The notes under the pieces are model-generated. The model was not told the origin of the DNA. It did no database searches and worked only from the letters and a program-made list of their open reading frames with translations. Both the position numbers and the translations under genes were made by a program. Below are positions 34,817 through 43,081 of a stretch of DNA of 64,000 nucleotides, in pieces. The stretch's first letter is position 1; each line of letters begins with the position of its first letter. The stretch comes from Telmatactis stephensoni (Eukaryota; Cnidaria; Anthozoa; Actiniaria; Isophelliidae): assembly GCA_029948255.1 (NCBI GenBank), contig JALIZF010001831.1:744001-808000 (forward strand), given 5' to 3'.

Positions 34817-36256
34817 TTATATCTTTAACTTCTTTAAAAGTACGGCGCCTATAGCTACGACAAGAATCCAAATATTGTTGCCGACAAACTTCAGCAATTC
34901 GCCGCCGGTCTTCAACACCAAAGATAAGACGCTGCCTAATAGACCTGGCACGGCGGCGGCCATTTTTTTACCTAGCGCGGTCAGGCCTTGACCTATTTTT
35001 TTAACACCGGCGCCGACACCTTTTAAAGAGGTTAATATGACTCCTATGACACTACTTATAGCCACGGCAAAGGCCGCAGGAATGCCATATTTCAAAAGGG
35101 CTCGTTTTATTTTTTCTTTGGTGGTGAGGCCTAATTCACGCTCTAATTTATTTTTTTCTTTTTTAAGCTCGGCGACTCTTTCTTGAAGGGAGGTTAGTTC
35201 TTCTTGGGCGGCTGTGCGTTCTTCTTCAGGGCGATTTAGGTCGTTGATGATTTGTTGTTTTTCGTTAATGTTATGCTCTAAATCTTCTATCGCCTGTGTC
35301 GTTTGCCTTAGCCGCTCTTCAAGGGTGCGGACTCTATGTTCTAACTCGGCCTTTTCTGTTTGCGCGGTCGCGAGTTCAGAACGAAGGGTGGCAGCGTCAG
35401 TTTTGGCCATCCCTAACTCTTGGGTGGTTTCGTCTAGCGCCGCGCGGGCACGGTCTCTTTCCCGCAGGGCTTTGTTGGCCTCGGTGACAATGATATTTCT
35501 TTCTTCTAAAACAGAATTGTAGCGTTGTTCGGCATCTTCGAGGAAGTTTTCTGTCTCCAGGTTGTGGCGTTCTTCGTTGGCCGCCAAGGCTTTTTCGTAT
35601 TCTTCCTGGACGCGATCAAATCGGGATTGTAGATTAGACAGGGCCTGGGTTTTGACCGCAAGGGCTTGTTCGGCCTCGCCTAGTTGATCTTCTAGGTCGA
35701 TGGCTCTCTTTTGTAATGCGATCTTTGCATTATGCTCTTTCAATAGCTCTAAGAGGCCTTTCGATGCCATTTTAAATCCCTTGAGCGCCTTTACCGTTTC
35801 TGTAACCTCACCCTCTTTAGTAAAAAGTTTTTGTGGCTTAGTCCAGGCGTCTTTTTTCTTTTCGTTTGGAAAAGAGATGTAAACTTGGCCCTTCTGCTCA
35901 GATAGTCTTACATAATCGAAGTCAAAGTGTTCGTATAATTCTAAGAGGCGCTCTTTGGCGTTCTCGATGGGGCTCTCGAGCAGCCAGTCGGCCATTTCAT
36001 TTTCTTCTAGCGCGTCAAACGTTTTCAACTGTAAGTATTCAGGAAGTCGGCGGCCCTGGTTACGTGACTTCCACTTTGCGCCCAAAGACTGCCAGACAGA
36101 TCGAGCCCTGTCTCCAAACCTACGCCTAAGCTTATCAAAAAGGCCCTGGGGGTCTGCGTTTTCATTCGGTATAAGAGATTCATATTCCTCGTCATTGATG
36201 TCTTCTTGGCCTTCTTCGGCGGTGGGATCAAAATCCGGATCTATTTCTCCTTCCAT
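34817..36256 (-). CDS. coiled-coil protein with amphipathic/membrane C-terminus
   Basis: 479 residues from MEGEID (the frame is open upstream, but the TATATATGG motif and the divergent MCP start fix 36256). There is an acidic N-terminus, then a coiled coil over about residues 175-380 (heptads rich in E, L, A, R), then about 100 residues with three hydrophobic or amphipathic Gly-rich segments ending in KKLKI. This could be a minor capsid or membrane-active virion protein. The coiled coil gives spurious matches to myosin-like proteins and should not be read as such. Confidence 0.75.
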   Translation of the reverse strand: MEGEIDPDFDPTAEEGQEDINDEEYESLIPNENADPQGLFDKLRRRFGDRARSVWQSLGAKWKSRNQGRRLPEYLQLKTFDALEENEMADWLLESPIENAKERLLELYEHFDFDYVRLSEQKGQVYISFPNEKKKDAWTKPQKLFTKEGEVTETVKALKGFKMASKGLLELLKEHNAKIALQKRAIDLEDQLGEAEQALAVKTQALSNLQSRFDRVQEEYEKALAANEERHNLETENFLEDAEQRYNSVLEERNIIVTEANKALRERDRARAALDETTQELGMAKTDAATLRSELATAQTEKAELEHRVRTLEERLRQTTQAIEDLEHNINEKQQIINDLNRPEEERTAAQEELTSLQERVAELKKEKNKLERELGLTTKEKIKRALLKYGIPAAFAVAISSVIGVILTSLKGVGAGVKKIGQGLTALGKKMAAAVPGLLGSVLSLVLKTGGELLKFVGNNIWILVVAIGAVLLKKLKI

Positions 36257-36263
36257 ATATATA
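36257..36263. promoter_or_regulatory. divergent start-codon element B
   Basis: CCATATATATAATG spans 36253-36266. The start codons of the coiled-coil gene (minus) and the capsid gene (plus) are separated by 7 bp. Confidence 0.75.
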
Positions 36264-37514
36264 ATGATCAGCTCAAAGATAGATCCCAGTATTCTGCCCA
36301 AAAAGACCGGTGGCTTAAAGGCTGAAAGGACTTTTCATCGCGTTACTTTTACGCCCTCTAGTGCAAACCCAGGGGAGACATTATACGTCAGCGTTCCCAC
36401 GCTCTCGGAAAATCTTCTCTTAGTGCCTGGCACCCTGGCGCTGCGGTTTGATTTGGCCATACAACCAACAACGGCCGACAAGCGCTATTGCGTTAACAAC
36501 ATAGGCCGCAACATCGTCAATCGCATGAAAGTTAAATTTGCCGGAGAATGTCTTTTAGATCTCAACCGCTATGACCTTTACCACACTTACAAAGATCTAT
36601 TCATGTTGCCCAAAGAGAGAGATGTGCTGGTGGAGCAGGGGATTGGCACTGATACCGTTAGAAAGATGAGAAGTGCTTCATCCAATAAGGGAAGTGATGC
36701 AGAAGCTACGGCGCTATCAACGGCCTATGGCACCAAATATGTCATCCCTTTGGATTTTGAAGTTCTGAAGACCCATGGTGTCTTTTACCCCAGAATCTTA
36801 TCATCTGATATGCAGTTTGAAGTGACGCTGGCGGACACCACTAACTTACTGCAGGGCACTGACTCGGCTTTGACTGGGGCGATTCACGACTACAGTATGA
36901 CCAATCTACAGCTGCAGTATGAAACCATTCACAGCGATACCTTAGCCCGCAGTGCCGCCGGTGAATACTCTGCTGGCAAGGCTTTTCTCTATGACCACGT
37001 GCATCATCACAAGACCATCCCCGTTCTAGACAAGACCCAAGATTTAATTACCGAAACGGTGAATATACCCCGCAGGTCTCTGTCTGGGCTGCTGCTGCTC
37101 TTCGTAAAGCCGTTTTCGGCCGGCCAGAGAGATTCAGAGAAGTTTGTCAATCCGAACATTACCGACGTCAAAGTCAATATCAACGGCGTTCCTAATAAGA
37201 TTTACTCGCAGGGCCTGAAGCCGGCCGACATTTACAAAGAAGTAGTAAGACGGTTTGGCGACCACATAAGCCCCCAGCAATTCTTTCATGGCAATAAATA
37301 TGCCCTATGGGTGGATCTAAGAACCTCAGAGGACAATGACATCCACGGCCAGGGCTTAAAACTGGTCAGCACACAAGACGGCGTCACTTTGGAGATAAAA
37401 CGCACAACAAATTCTAGCGCGGGCAATGATGACAAGATCAACTGCCACATCTTTGTCGTCGGCGATGCGCAAATGAACATAGAAGGTAATCAACTTCAGT
37501 CCATTGCCTATTAA
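36264..37514 (+). CDS. candidate major capsid protein (double jelly-roll type)
   Basis: 416 residues from MISSKID. The frame runs further upstream, but this ATG follows TATATA and lies 7 bp from the divergent start. Composition is beta-rich, with alternating hydrophobic strands and many N/D/G turns and no signal peptide, membrane helix or enzyme motif. Length, position beside other virion-like genes and co-occurrence with an A32-type ATPase fit a double jelly-roll hexon-like capsid protein. The C-terminal half is the more conserved-looking part (FFHGNKYALWVDLRTSEDND). The capsid call is inference from size, fold-like pattern and context. A structure prediction would decide. Confidence 0.6.
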   Translation: MISSKIDPSILPKKTGGLKAERTFHRVTFTPSSANPGETLYVSVPTLSENLLLVPGTLALRFDLAIQPTTADKRYCVNNIGRNIVNRMKVKFAGECLLDLNRYDLYHTYKDLFMLPKERDVLVEQGIGTDTVRKMRSASSNKGSDAEATALSTAYGTKYVIPLDFEVLKTHGVFYPRILSSDMQFEVTLADTTNLLQGTDSALTGAIHDYSMTNLQLQYETIHSDTLARSAAGEYSAGKAFLYDHVHHHKTIPVLDKTQDLITETVNIPRRSLSGLLLLFVKPFSAGQRDSEKFVNPNITDVKVNINGVPNKIYSQGLKPADIYKEVVRRFGDHISPQQFFHGNKYALWVDLRTSEDNDIHGQGLKLVSTQDGVTLEIKRTTNSSAGNDDKINCHIFVVGDAQMNIEGNQLQSIAY

Positions 37515-37555
37515 ATCCATCGGCTTTTAAGATTAAAAAAAATAATAGATATACC

Positions 37556-37732
37556 ATGTTACGCGTTTTTGTAAAGCTAAAAAACGGAGATGATTTGTAT
37601 TTTAAGTCAAAAGATATTGCCACGGCTTTAGGCTATGTTCGGGTATCTGAGGACTATAAGAAATTCCTGAGGCCGCGCGATTTCACCGCTCCCTTGCACC
37701 CGGCATTGCATATTAAGATTAAAAAAATATAA
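37556..37732 (+). pseudogene. truncated BRO-N duplicate
   Basis: An open 58-residue frame whose first 40 residues mirror the N-terminus of the next gene (RVF, GDDLYFKSKDIATALGYV, SEDYKK) but lack the middle of the domain and all downstream domains. Its upstream region (TTAAGATTAAAAAAA and GATATACCATG) is also a copy of that of the full gene. A decayed tandem duplicate is the simplest reading, though a short expressed peptide is possible. Confidence 0.65.
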
Positions 37733-37788
37733 GAGCCAATTTTTAGCAGCATCGGATTTTAAGATTAAAAAAATAATACTGATATACC

Positions 37789-38598
37789 ATGATACGCGTT
37801 TTTGAAAACCCACAGCTAAATCTAAAACTCAATACCCTAAAAAAAGGAGATGAATTGTATTTTAAGGCAAAAGATGTTGCTAGGGCCTTAGGCTATGTTA
37901 GTGAAAAAAATGCTATAAGAGACCACGTATCTGAGGAGTACAAGAAATCCCTGTGTGATATAAGGGGGCATCGAAATAATGCCCCCTTGAATGAGCAGCC
38001 AAACACCGTCTATGTTACTGAGCCTGGTCTGTATGAGTTAATTTTTAGCAGTAAGCTGCCCAGCGCCATAGAATTCAGAAAGTGGGTGTTTTCAGAGGTA
38101 TTGCCGCAGATACGCAAAACTGGCTGTTATGAGTTCAAAAAGGATATAAGGGCCATCACGTGCTTTAAGATCGAAAATGAGTTTGACTTACATAAAAAAG
38201 TAATAGATTATATCCGCCGCTTTCATAATCTTCTCCTTGTCGCCGGTCTCGGAGAAAACCAAGATACCCAGCAAAAAAGGATACAAAGTTGGCAAAAGGG
38301 CTATCAGAAGGGGCAGCCAGATCTTATAGTGCAAAACGCCCATAAAAATTATAACGGCTTCTGTATAGAATTAAAGACGCCTAAGGGCACTGGAGAAGTC
38401 TCTGAAGCCCAAAAAGAAGCATTACGAAGATACGAACAGCAGGGTTATCTTACTTTGGTCAGCCATGACTACGACGAAATAGTTGATGCCTTAAAAGAAT
38501 ACTGCTGCGGCCTCAGGATGCCTTGCCCGCGGTGTCCAAGGCGCTTTAAAACCGAAGAAACATTGGCGGCGCATCTAAAGGTGATCCATCGTATTTGA
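37789..38598 (+). CDS. BRO-N / VRR-NUC nuclease / zinc-finger fusion
   Basis: 269 residues. Residues about 1-110 form a BRO-N (Bro/KilA-type DNA-binding) domain (LYFKAKDVARALGY, EPGLYELIF, FRKWVFSEVLPQIRKTG). Residues about 140-235 fit VRR-NUC, a PD-(D/E)XK nuclease fold, with QPDLIV, CIELKTPKGTGEVS and a following Q. A C-terminal C2H2 finger lies at about 245-266. BRO-N proteins are typical of large DNA viruses and phages. The nuclease could process replication intermediates or host DNA. Start context GATATACCATG. Confidence 0.8.
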   Translation: MIRVFENPQLNLKLNTLKKGDELYFKAKDVARALGYVSEKNAIRDHVSEEYKKSLCDIRGHRNNAPLNEQPNTVYVTEPGLYELIFSSKLPSAIEFRKWVFSEVLPQIRKTGCYEFKKDIRAITCFKIENEFDLHKKVIDYIRRFHNLLLVAGLGENQDTQQKRIQSWQKGYQKGQPDLIVQNAHKNYNGFCIELKTPKGTGEVSEAQKEALRRYEQQGYLTLVSHDYDEIVDALKEYCCGLRMPCPRCPRRFKTEETLAAHLKVIHRI

Positions 38599-38627
38599 TT
38601 TTAAAGGTAAAACATCTTTAAGATATA

Positions 38628-38936
38628 ATGATCAGCGCCGCAGAATTTAACAATGCCATCAAAGAAGCCGAAACCATGACAAAATGGCGCGATTTAGAAG
38701 TCGGGCGCATTTATAAGATTGTGGACTATCATGTCTTTGAATCCGAAAGAATGAAGTTAACCCTCGAAGATGGCGATAATAATCTTTACACGATGTGGGC
38801 GCCGCAGCGGGTCAAAGAGACTTTAGAAGACCGCGATTATACGCATATCCGCAGCAATGGGCTCAAACAGGGCCGATGCAATGTCTATTGGAGCTTTAAT
38901 GCCGTTAAAATCGAAAAAAAAGATATGTTTTCTTAG
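38628..38936 (+). CDS. small unknown protein, possible OB-fold
   Basis: 102 residues, beta-rich (VGRIYKIVDYHVFESERMKLTLED then YTMWAP). This resembles small OB-fold-like proteins next to nucleic-acid enzymes, but the assignment is only by pattern. Start preceded by AAGATATA directly at the ATG. 29 bp after the BRO-N gene and 5 bp before the next start. Confidence 0.55.
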   Translation: MISAAEFNNAIKEAETMTKWRDLEVGRIYKIVDYHVFESERMKLTLEDGDNNLYTMWAPQRVKETLEDRDYTHIRSNGLKQGRCNVYWSFNAVKIEKKDMFS

Positions 38937-38941
38937 ATATA

Positions 38942-39109
38942 ATGAGTTCGTATGACAGCGACACCAGTGTTTTAAGTGCCGACGAAGACCGCAGCGACTG
39001 GAGTTACAGCGACATCAGTAGTGATAGCAGCGATTGGACGCTCAGTGACACGGACAGCGACGACTCTTGGAGTTTAGAGTATGGGAAAAAAAATGCCACG
39101 GCCGATTAA
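38942..39109 (+). CDS. small Ser/Asp-rich acidic protein
   Basis: 55 residues, almost entirely S, D, T, W and Y, with repeated DxSDW-type units (SDWSYSDISSDSSDWTLSD). ATG follows TTAGATATA, the same start motif as its neighbours, and begins just after the stop of the previous gene. Acidic low-complexity proteins of this kind can be DNA mimics, activation domains or kinase substrates. None can be shown here. Confidence 0.6.
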   Translation: MSSYDSDTSVLSADEDRSDWSYSDISSDSSDWTLSDTDSDDSWSLEYGKKNATAD

Positions 39110-39206
39110 AAGAAAAAATCAATGCCGGGTTAATAATATGTTATAGTTTCAAAAAAAGTCCTGTGGCGGCTTTAACAACGGTATGTATGTTTTGCCCTTA
39201 CATATT

Positions 39207-39254
39207 ATGAAGCAGTGTCAATACTGTAAGAAAACGTTTGCGGCGGCGGAATAA
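39207..39254 (+). pseudogene. truncated zinc-finger duplicate
   Basis: A 15-residue ORF (CQYCKKTFAAAE) that copies the start of the next gene's first finger, then stops in a GGCGGAATAA sequence. Preceded by CATATTATG. With the BRO-N relic, this is the second gene in the element with a short upstream stub of itself. Confidence 0.45.
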
Positions 39255-39340
39255 TGCTGCTGCTCTTTTTTTTTGGCCACGGCGGCGGAATAATAATGCT
39301 GCTGTTCTTTATTTGAGTGTTTAATTATTAGCACTATAAA

Positions 39341-40027
39341 ATGAATTGCGAACACTGTTCTAAGACATTTACTTCTGCGCGCCGCCTCCGTCAACACGAG
39401 GATTCTAAAAGCTGTCATACCGACTGTCCGCAGTGCAGAAAGAAGTTTTGCAGCACCCAACGTCTACAATCGCATTTGAAGAGTAAAGTTTGCGCCGTAA
39501 AAACCGACCGCCCGAATAAAGAATATGACTTTGGCGATTTAGAGTGCTATGACTGCGGCGATTTGATGGCGCGCTGCCAATGCCCGCACGTAGACCGTCT
39601 GAATAAGGAAAAAAGCCGTATAGACGCGCTCTTTGGCCGCCGCGGGGCCTATTTTGACGACATTGAAGGCGTGCCCTGGGAAAATCGCCCGCATTGGGAA
39701 TCAATACATCATTACGGCGTCTGTCGAGAAACCAGAGATTCGGAAGGACACATTTGGGGCTGTTTATACCCGCTCAAAGATAAGATGCCACGACGGCTCG
39801 AAGAAGTGCTTTACTTAGATAATTCGTGCCCGGCCTGTAAAAGGACGTTTTCGTCTAAACAGGCACTACATTATCACCGCGCCCATAACGTCTGCGGCGG
39901 CGCCGAATATAATGCGGCCGAAGAAGAGTATTATGACGCGCGGGCGCAAAAGTACGAAGATGACTTTGCCGCGGCCCATAAAGAGCGTATAAAGGAATTA
40001 GGACAATGGCTCAAAGAGCGCTATTAG
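39341..40027 (+). CDS. zinc-finger protein
   Basis: 228 residues. Two C2H2/C2HC-type fingers at the N-terminus (CEHCSKTF...H, CPQCRKKF...H), a central Cys-rich knuckle (CYDCGDLMARCQC) and a third finger near the C-terminus (CPACKRTFSSKQALHYHRAH), then an acidic helical tail. Likely DNA- or RNA-binding. TATAAAATG at the start. Confidence 0.75.
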   Translation: MNCEHCSKTFTSARRLRQHEDSKSCHTDCPQCRKKFCSTQRLQSHLKSKVCAVKTDRPNKEYDFGDLECYDCGDLMARCQCPHVDRLNKEKSRIDALFGRRGAYFDDIEGVPWENRPHWESIHHYGVCRETRDSEGHIWGCLYPLKDKMPRRLEEVLYLDNSCPACKRTFSSKQALHYHRAHNVCGGAEYNAAEEEYYDARAQKYEDDFAAAHKERIKELGQWLKERY

Positions 40028-40045
40028 AATCCAGAAAAGTGTCTA

Positions 40046-40160
40046 GGGCAAATAATAATGTTGCTGCTGTTTTTTCTTCTATACTTATTACATTATTATA
40101 ATAATATTTATTACATTATTATTATAATATTTATTCTATTAGTAATAATAATAGCAGCAA
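40046..40160. other. AT-rich hairpin at convergent gene ends
   Basis: AATAATAATGTTGCTGCTG at about 40050 pairs with CAGCAGCAACATTATTATT at about 40154, separated by TTATTA-rich sequence. It could act as a transcription terminator for both directions. Confidence 0.45.
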
Positions 40161-40480
40161 CATTATTATTTAGCCCAATCGGTTCTTCGTATTCTAACCG
40201 CGGAGAGAAAAAAACAGCAGCAACATTATTATTTAGCCCAATCGGTTCTTCGTATTCTAACCGCGGAGAGAAAAAAACAGCAGCAACATTATTATTTAGC
40301 CCATCTACTTTTTTTGTATTCTAACCGCGGCGACATTATTATTTAGCCCAATCGGTTCTTCGTATTCTAACCGCGGAGAGAAAAAAACAGCAGCAACATT
40401 ATTATTTAGCCCATCTACTTTTTTTGTATTCTAACCGCGGCGACATTATTATTTAGCCCAATCGGTTCTTCGTATTCTAA
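40161..40480. repeat. tandem repeat array at the centre of the element
   Basis: Units begin CATTATTATTTAGCCCA and end CTAACCGCGG. Two types alternate: a ~63-bp unit with CGGTTCTTCGTATT and a GAGAGAAAAAAACAGCAGCAA tail, and a 46-bp unit with TCTACTTTTTTTGTATT. The order is long, long, short, long, short, long. It lies between convergent gene groups, a place suited to termination, replication or recombination. Confidence 0.85.
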
Positions 40481-40659
40481 TCGGCGCCCTGATAGATGCC
40501 ATCATCTTTAGTGCGGCGGGCCTTTAGATCGGCCGTACAGCGGTGGCCCACAAACTCTGCTTCTCTGTAGATTTCATTACAGTGCAAACAGCGCATTTTC
40601 TTCTCTTCTTCTGGGGCGATGACACAATCACTCGACGGCGACGACGTTAAGCAGTCCAT
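40477..40659 (-). CDS. small Cys/His zinc-knuckle protein
   Basis: 60 residues from MDCLTSS. The start lies at GATATATGG, and the longer frame to 40788 overlaps the upstream gene and lacks the motif. Contains CLHCNEIYREAEFVGHRC, a C2HC knuckle. Begins 4 bp after the stop of the 196-residue gene, like a short operon. Confidence 0.6.
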   Translation of the reverse strand: MDCLTSSPSSDCVIAPEEEKKMRCLHCNEIYREAEFVGHRCTADLKARRTKDDGIYQGAD

Positions 40660-40663
40660 ATAT

Positions 40664-41254
40664 CTAAAGCCTTGATGTGCCGCCGCCGGTAGGGGGCTTC
40701 TTATCGGGATTTTTTGGCACAGGTTTTTTAATATCTTCTTCGACCCGTGGTATAAAGGCTCTTCTACCGATGGGTTGTGGCGCCGCATTATTTTTTTCTT
40801 CTATTGCTCCACAAAGCGGAATAGCACTCATGGTACAAATCGTTTTATGGGCATAGGCATAATTTATATCCGCGCCGTTTATTCTATTTATCCAAATAAA
40901 AGCAGATCCGCCGTCAGACATCAACACCTGTAGCTTTACCATGCCGCGGCAATAAGCTATCATATGAAAAGACCAAGTCGTTAAATTCTCAGTGCTCTGC
41001 CTGAAAGGTTCTGTTGAAAAATGCACAGGTATGCGATTATCTGTTTTTTCGCGCATCGGCGGCAGAGTGGTAAGGCGGAATCCTACATTGGCACTGTTAT
41101 ATCCCGATATGGCGACCGAACAAAGAATTAAATGCCACCCCTCTACATACAATTCCATATCATCAATATCTTCCCATTTATTTGTACTTTGGGGACCGTC
41201 AGTTTCATTCACATAAGTCACATAGTCTTTTTTCACCGCATAAGGATTATCCAT
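40664..41254 (-). CDS. candidate virion surface/minor capsid protein, paralogue 1
   Basis: 196 residues from MDNPYAVKKD. A beta-rich body of about 150 residues is followed by a Pro/Lys-rich tail (KPVPKNPDKKPPTGGG). The body aligns with the next gene upstream (shared MDNPY start, LILCS, FRL, PPMRxKTDNRxPVHFS, TFHMIA-like and HKTI segments). A C1q/TNF-like or jelly-roll fold is plausible for a spike or minor capsid, but this is inference. TAATATATGG at the start. Confidence 0.6.
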   Translation of the reverse strand: MDNPYAVKKDYVTYVNETDGPQSTNKWEDIDDMELYVEGWHLILCSVAISGYNSANVGFRLTTLPPMREKTDNRIPVHFSTEPFRQSTENLTTWSFHMIAYCRGMVKLQVLMSDGGSAFIWINRINGADINYAYAHKTICTMSAIPLCGAIEEKNNAAPQPIGRRAFIPRVEEDIKKPVPKNPDKKPPTGGGTSRL

Positions 41255-41257
41255 ATA

Positions 41258-41713
41258 TTAAAGAGATATGACCGATAAAGTGCTTATGGTTTTATGATTA
41301 TAATCATTATTTCTTTTATCTGTAAATCCATTTATCCTAAGTTTTCCCACATCATCGGCCCTTATTTGAACCTTAACCTTTTTCTTCACATCCGCAATCA
41401 TATGAAAAGTGACAACACTTAAGTTTTCTGAACTTTTAATGGACGGTTCAAATGAAAAATGCACAGGCTCTCTATTATCCGTCTTAGAGCGCATGGGCGG
41501 AAACGCTGTACCGTCGGCATCTACCAATCGAAATCCCGCATTCACATGGCTCGTAGTACTAATACAAATACTACAAAGAATTAATTTTCTGCCGGGATAA
41601 TTCACTGACACCGACAGCCCACTCACATCTTGCCAGGCCGCTTTATCATAATTTGCCTCTGTATCTAAAACCGTATAAACGCAATCTTTTCCTAATGTGT
41701 AAGGGTTGTCCAT
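41258..41713 (-). CDS. candidate virion surface/minor capsid protein, paralogue 2
   Basis: 151 residues from MDNPYTLGKD. The open frame to 41764 is rejected because TAATATATATGG marks 41713 and the MDNPY start matches the paralogue. Same beta-rich body without the Pro-rich tail, and it ends in SVISL shortly after HKTI. Stop lies 3 bp before the start of paralogue 1, so the pair is a tandem duplication with different C-termini. Confidence 0.6.
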   Translation of the reverse strand: MDNPYTLGKDCVYTVLDTEANYDKAAWQDVSGLSVSVNYPGRKLILCSICISTTSHVNAGFRLVDADGTAFPPMRSKTDNREPVHFSFEPSIKSSENLSVVTFHMIADVKKKVKVQIRADDVGKLRINGFTDKRNNDYNHKTISTLSVISL

Positions 41714-41718
41714 ATATA

Positions 41719-41928
41719 TTACATTGGAGCCCTCATAAAATCCACTATGACTTCTTTGCCCCATAGAGCCAAAGTAATCGCCGCCGATAGTCTTTCAGTG
41801 GTTTTAGCGGCGGCTATTTCTTCTTTGAGCCTTTCCACCTCAGCCCTTAGCTCTATGACTTCTTCTTCTAGGCATTTTTTTTCTTTTATAAATTCAACGG
41901 CCTTCTGTAGCTGTTCCACACTCATCAT
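41719..41928 (-). CDS. small coiled-coil protein
   Basis: 69 residues: heptad-rich (FIKEKKCLEEEVIELRAEVERLKEEI), with a short hydrophobic C-terminal segment. Two possible starts, 41928 or 41925. Divergent from the packaging ATPase with 5 bp between start codons. Could be a scaffold or oligomerising partner. Confidence 0.6.
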   Translation of the reverse strand: MMSVEQLQKAVEFIKEKKCLEEEVIELRAEVERLKEEIAAAKTTERLSAAITLALWGKEVIVDFMRAPM

Positions 41929-41933
41929 ATATA
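41929..41933. promoter_or_regulatory. divergent start-codon element C
   Basis: CATCATATATAATG spans 41923-41936. The start codons of the coiled-coil gene and the ATPase are 5 bp apart. Confidence 0.7.
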
Positions 41934-42539
41934 ATGAACCCTGAACATATTCCCGGCAATGCTCTAATAGTGGGCCCCACGGGCTGCGGCAAGACTAAAT
42001 TCGTCGTGGAGCAGCTATTAGGCCCTTTTAGATACAAATTTGACTATATTGTTTTACTTTGCCCCACCTACGTTAACAATAAGACCTGGGAAAACGTGGG
42101 CAAAGAAGATGATGATTTTTTTGTAGACATCTTAGACCCCAATGAACTCTCAACGCATTTAAAATTTTGGCATCGGCAGTGGGGGCACATCACCGAGACG
42201 CAAACGTTACTTATTCTGGATGATATTGCCTGCGGCGACGACGTGAAAAAACGCACTTCAGAGCTAGTAAAACTGGCCTTTTCCGGGCGCCATGATAACA
42301 TTTCTGTGTGGCTCCTATCACAGCAGCTGACAAGCGTCAGTAAGCCCTTTAGAGAAAATATCGGCTCTTTAGTGGTCTTCTACACGCCCAGCAAAAGCGA
42401 CCTAGAAACCATCCTTAGCGACTACGGCGGCGAAATAACCAAAGAGCAGCTACAAGAACATATGCGGCATTTAAAGGCCAATCAGTATTCTAAAATGATC
42501 TTTTCTCTAAGATATCCTTACAGCGTGAAAAATCTATGA
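41934..42539 (+). CDS. A32/FtsK-type genome-packaging ATPase
   Basis: 201 residues. Walker A GPTGCGKT at residues 14-21, Walker B LLILDD at 92-97, and a following LSQQ sensor-like motif at about 131-135. Length and motif order fit the compact packaging ATPases of Polintons, virophages and NCLDVs, which drive DNA into preformed capsids. The intact frame indicates recent function. Its divergent partner starts 5 bp away, and the next gene begins 14 bp after its stop. Confidence 0.85.
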   Translation: MNPEHIPGNALIVGPTGCGKTKFVVEQLLGPFRYKFDYIVLLCPTYVNNKTWENVGKEDDDFFVDILDPNELSTHLKFWHRQWGHITETQTLLILDDIACGDDVKKRTSELVKLAFSGRHDNISVWLLSQQLTSVSKPFRENIGSLVVFYTPSKSDLETILSDYGGEITKEQLQEHMRHLKANQYSKMIFSLRYPYSVKNL

Positions 42540-42553
42540 TTTTTCTAATATAC

Positions 42554-43081
42554 ATGAACATCGAAGAGCTATTAGATGAGCCGCCCACACAGCTGGGCGA
42601 TGATCAACTGAAAGAACAGCTTAATGTTTTAGTCAGCAGCGGCAAATGTAAAGAAATGATCGGCAAAGAACTGACCCATGAACAAGTCAATCAGCTGTCT
42701 GAAGCCGATGTGAAGAAGTTCTATAAGCGCTATGAAGTGGCCCTGGCCAGTAAAACCACAGACGCCGTCGCCGACAGCGCTATAAAGCTGGCCACTAAAC
42801 TACTTGGACTTGCACTGCCCATAGACGACGTCCAGCAATTACAAAAAGACTTAAGTGAGGACTATATCATCGCCCAAGAACTTAAGATCACTTGTGGCTG
42901 GTTGTCTTTAAAATGCGGCAAGTTAATGGCGTTGGCCAGCGGAGCACTTCACATAGCGCAGCACATCGACTTACAAGAACTTACGACGTCTTGGAGCGAC
43001 TTCAAGAAGTCACGACTAAGTCCGCCGCAAGTCACCACAAGTCCGCCACAAGAACTTGATCAAGTCGAGTCAACAACTTAA
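42554..43081 (+). CDS. unknown helical protein
   Basis: 175 residues from MNIEELLDEP. The upstream ATG at 42536 is less likely because it overlaps the ATPase end, and AATATACATG marks 42554. Helical, acidic N-terminus; two hydrophobic helices at about 68-85 and 112-135; Pro/Ser/Thr-rich tail. The DNA under the tail carries many AAGTC repeats. Confidence 0.6.
   Translation: MNIEELLDEPPTQLGDDQLKEQLNVLVSSGKCKEMIGKELTHEQVNQLSEADVKKFYKRYEVALASKTTDAVADSAIKLATKLLGLALPIDDVQQLQKDLSEDYIIAQELKITCGWLSLKCGKLMALASGALHIAQHIDLQELTTSWSDFKKSRLSPPQVTTSPPQELDQVESTT

Noticed and set aside
35214..36129. Plus-strand ORFs rich in Ser/Arg
   Set aside because: Antisense shadows of the coiled-coil gene.
34817..36256. 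Myosin/kinesin-like protein
   Set aside because: Similarity would come only from the coiled-coil heptads. No motor domain exists.
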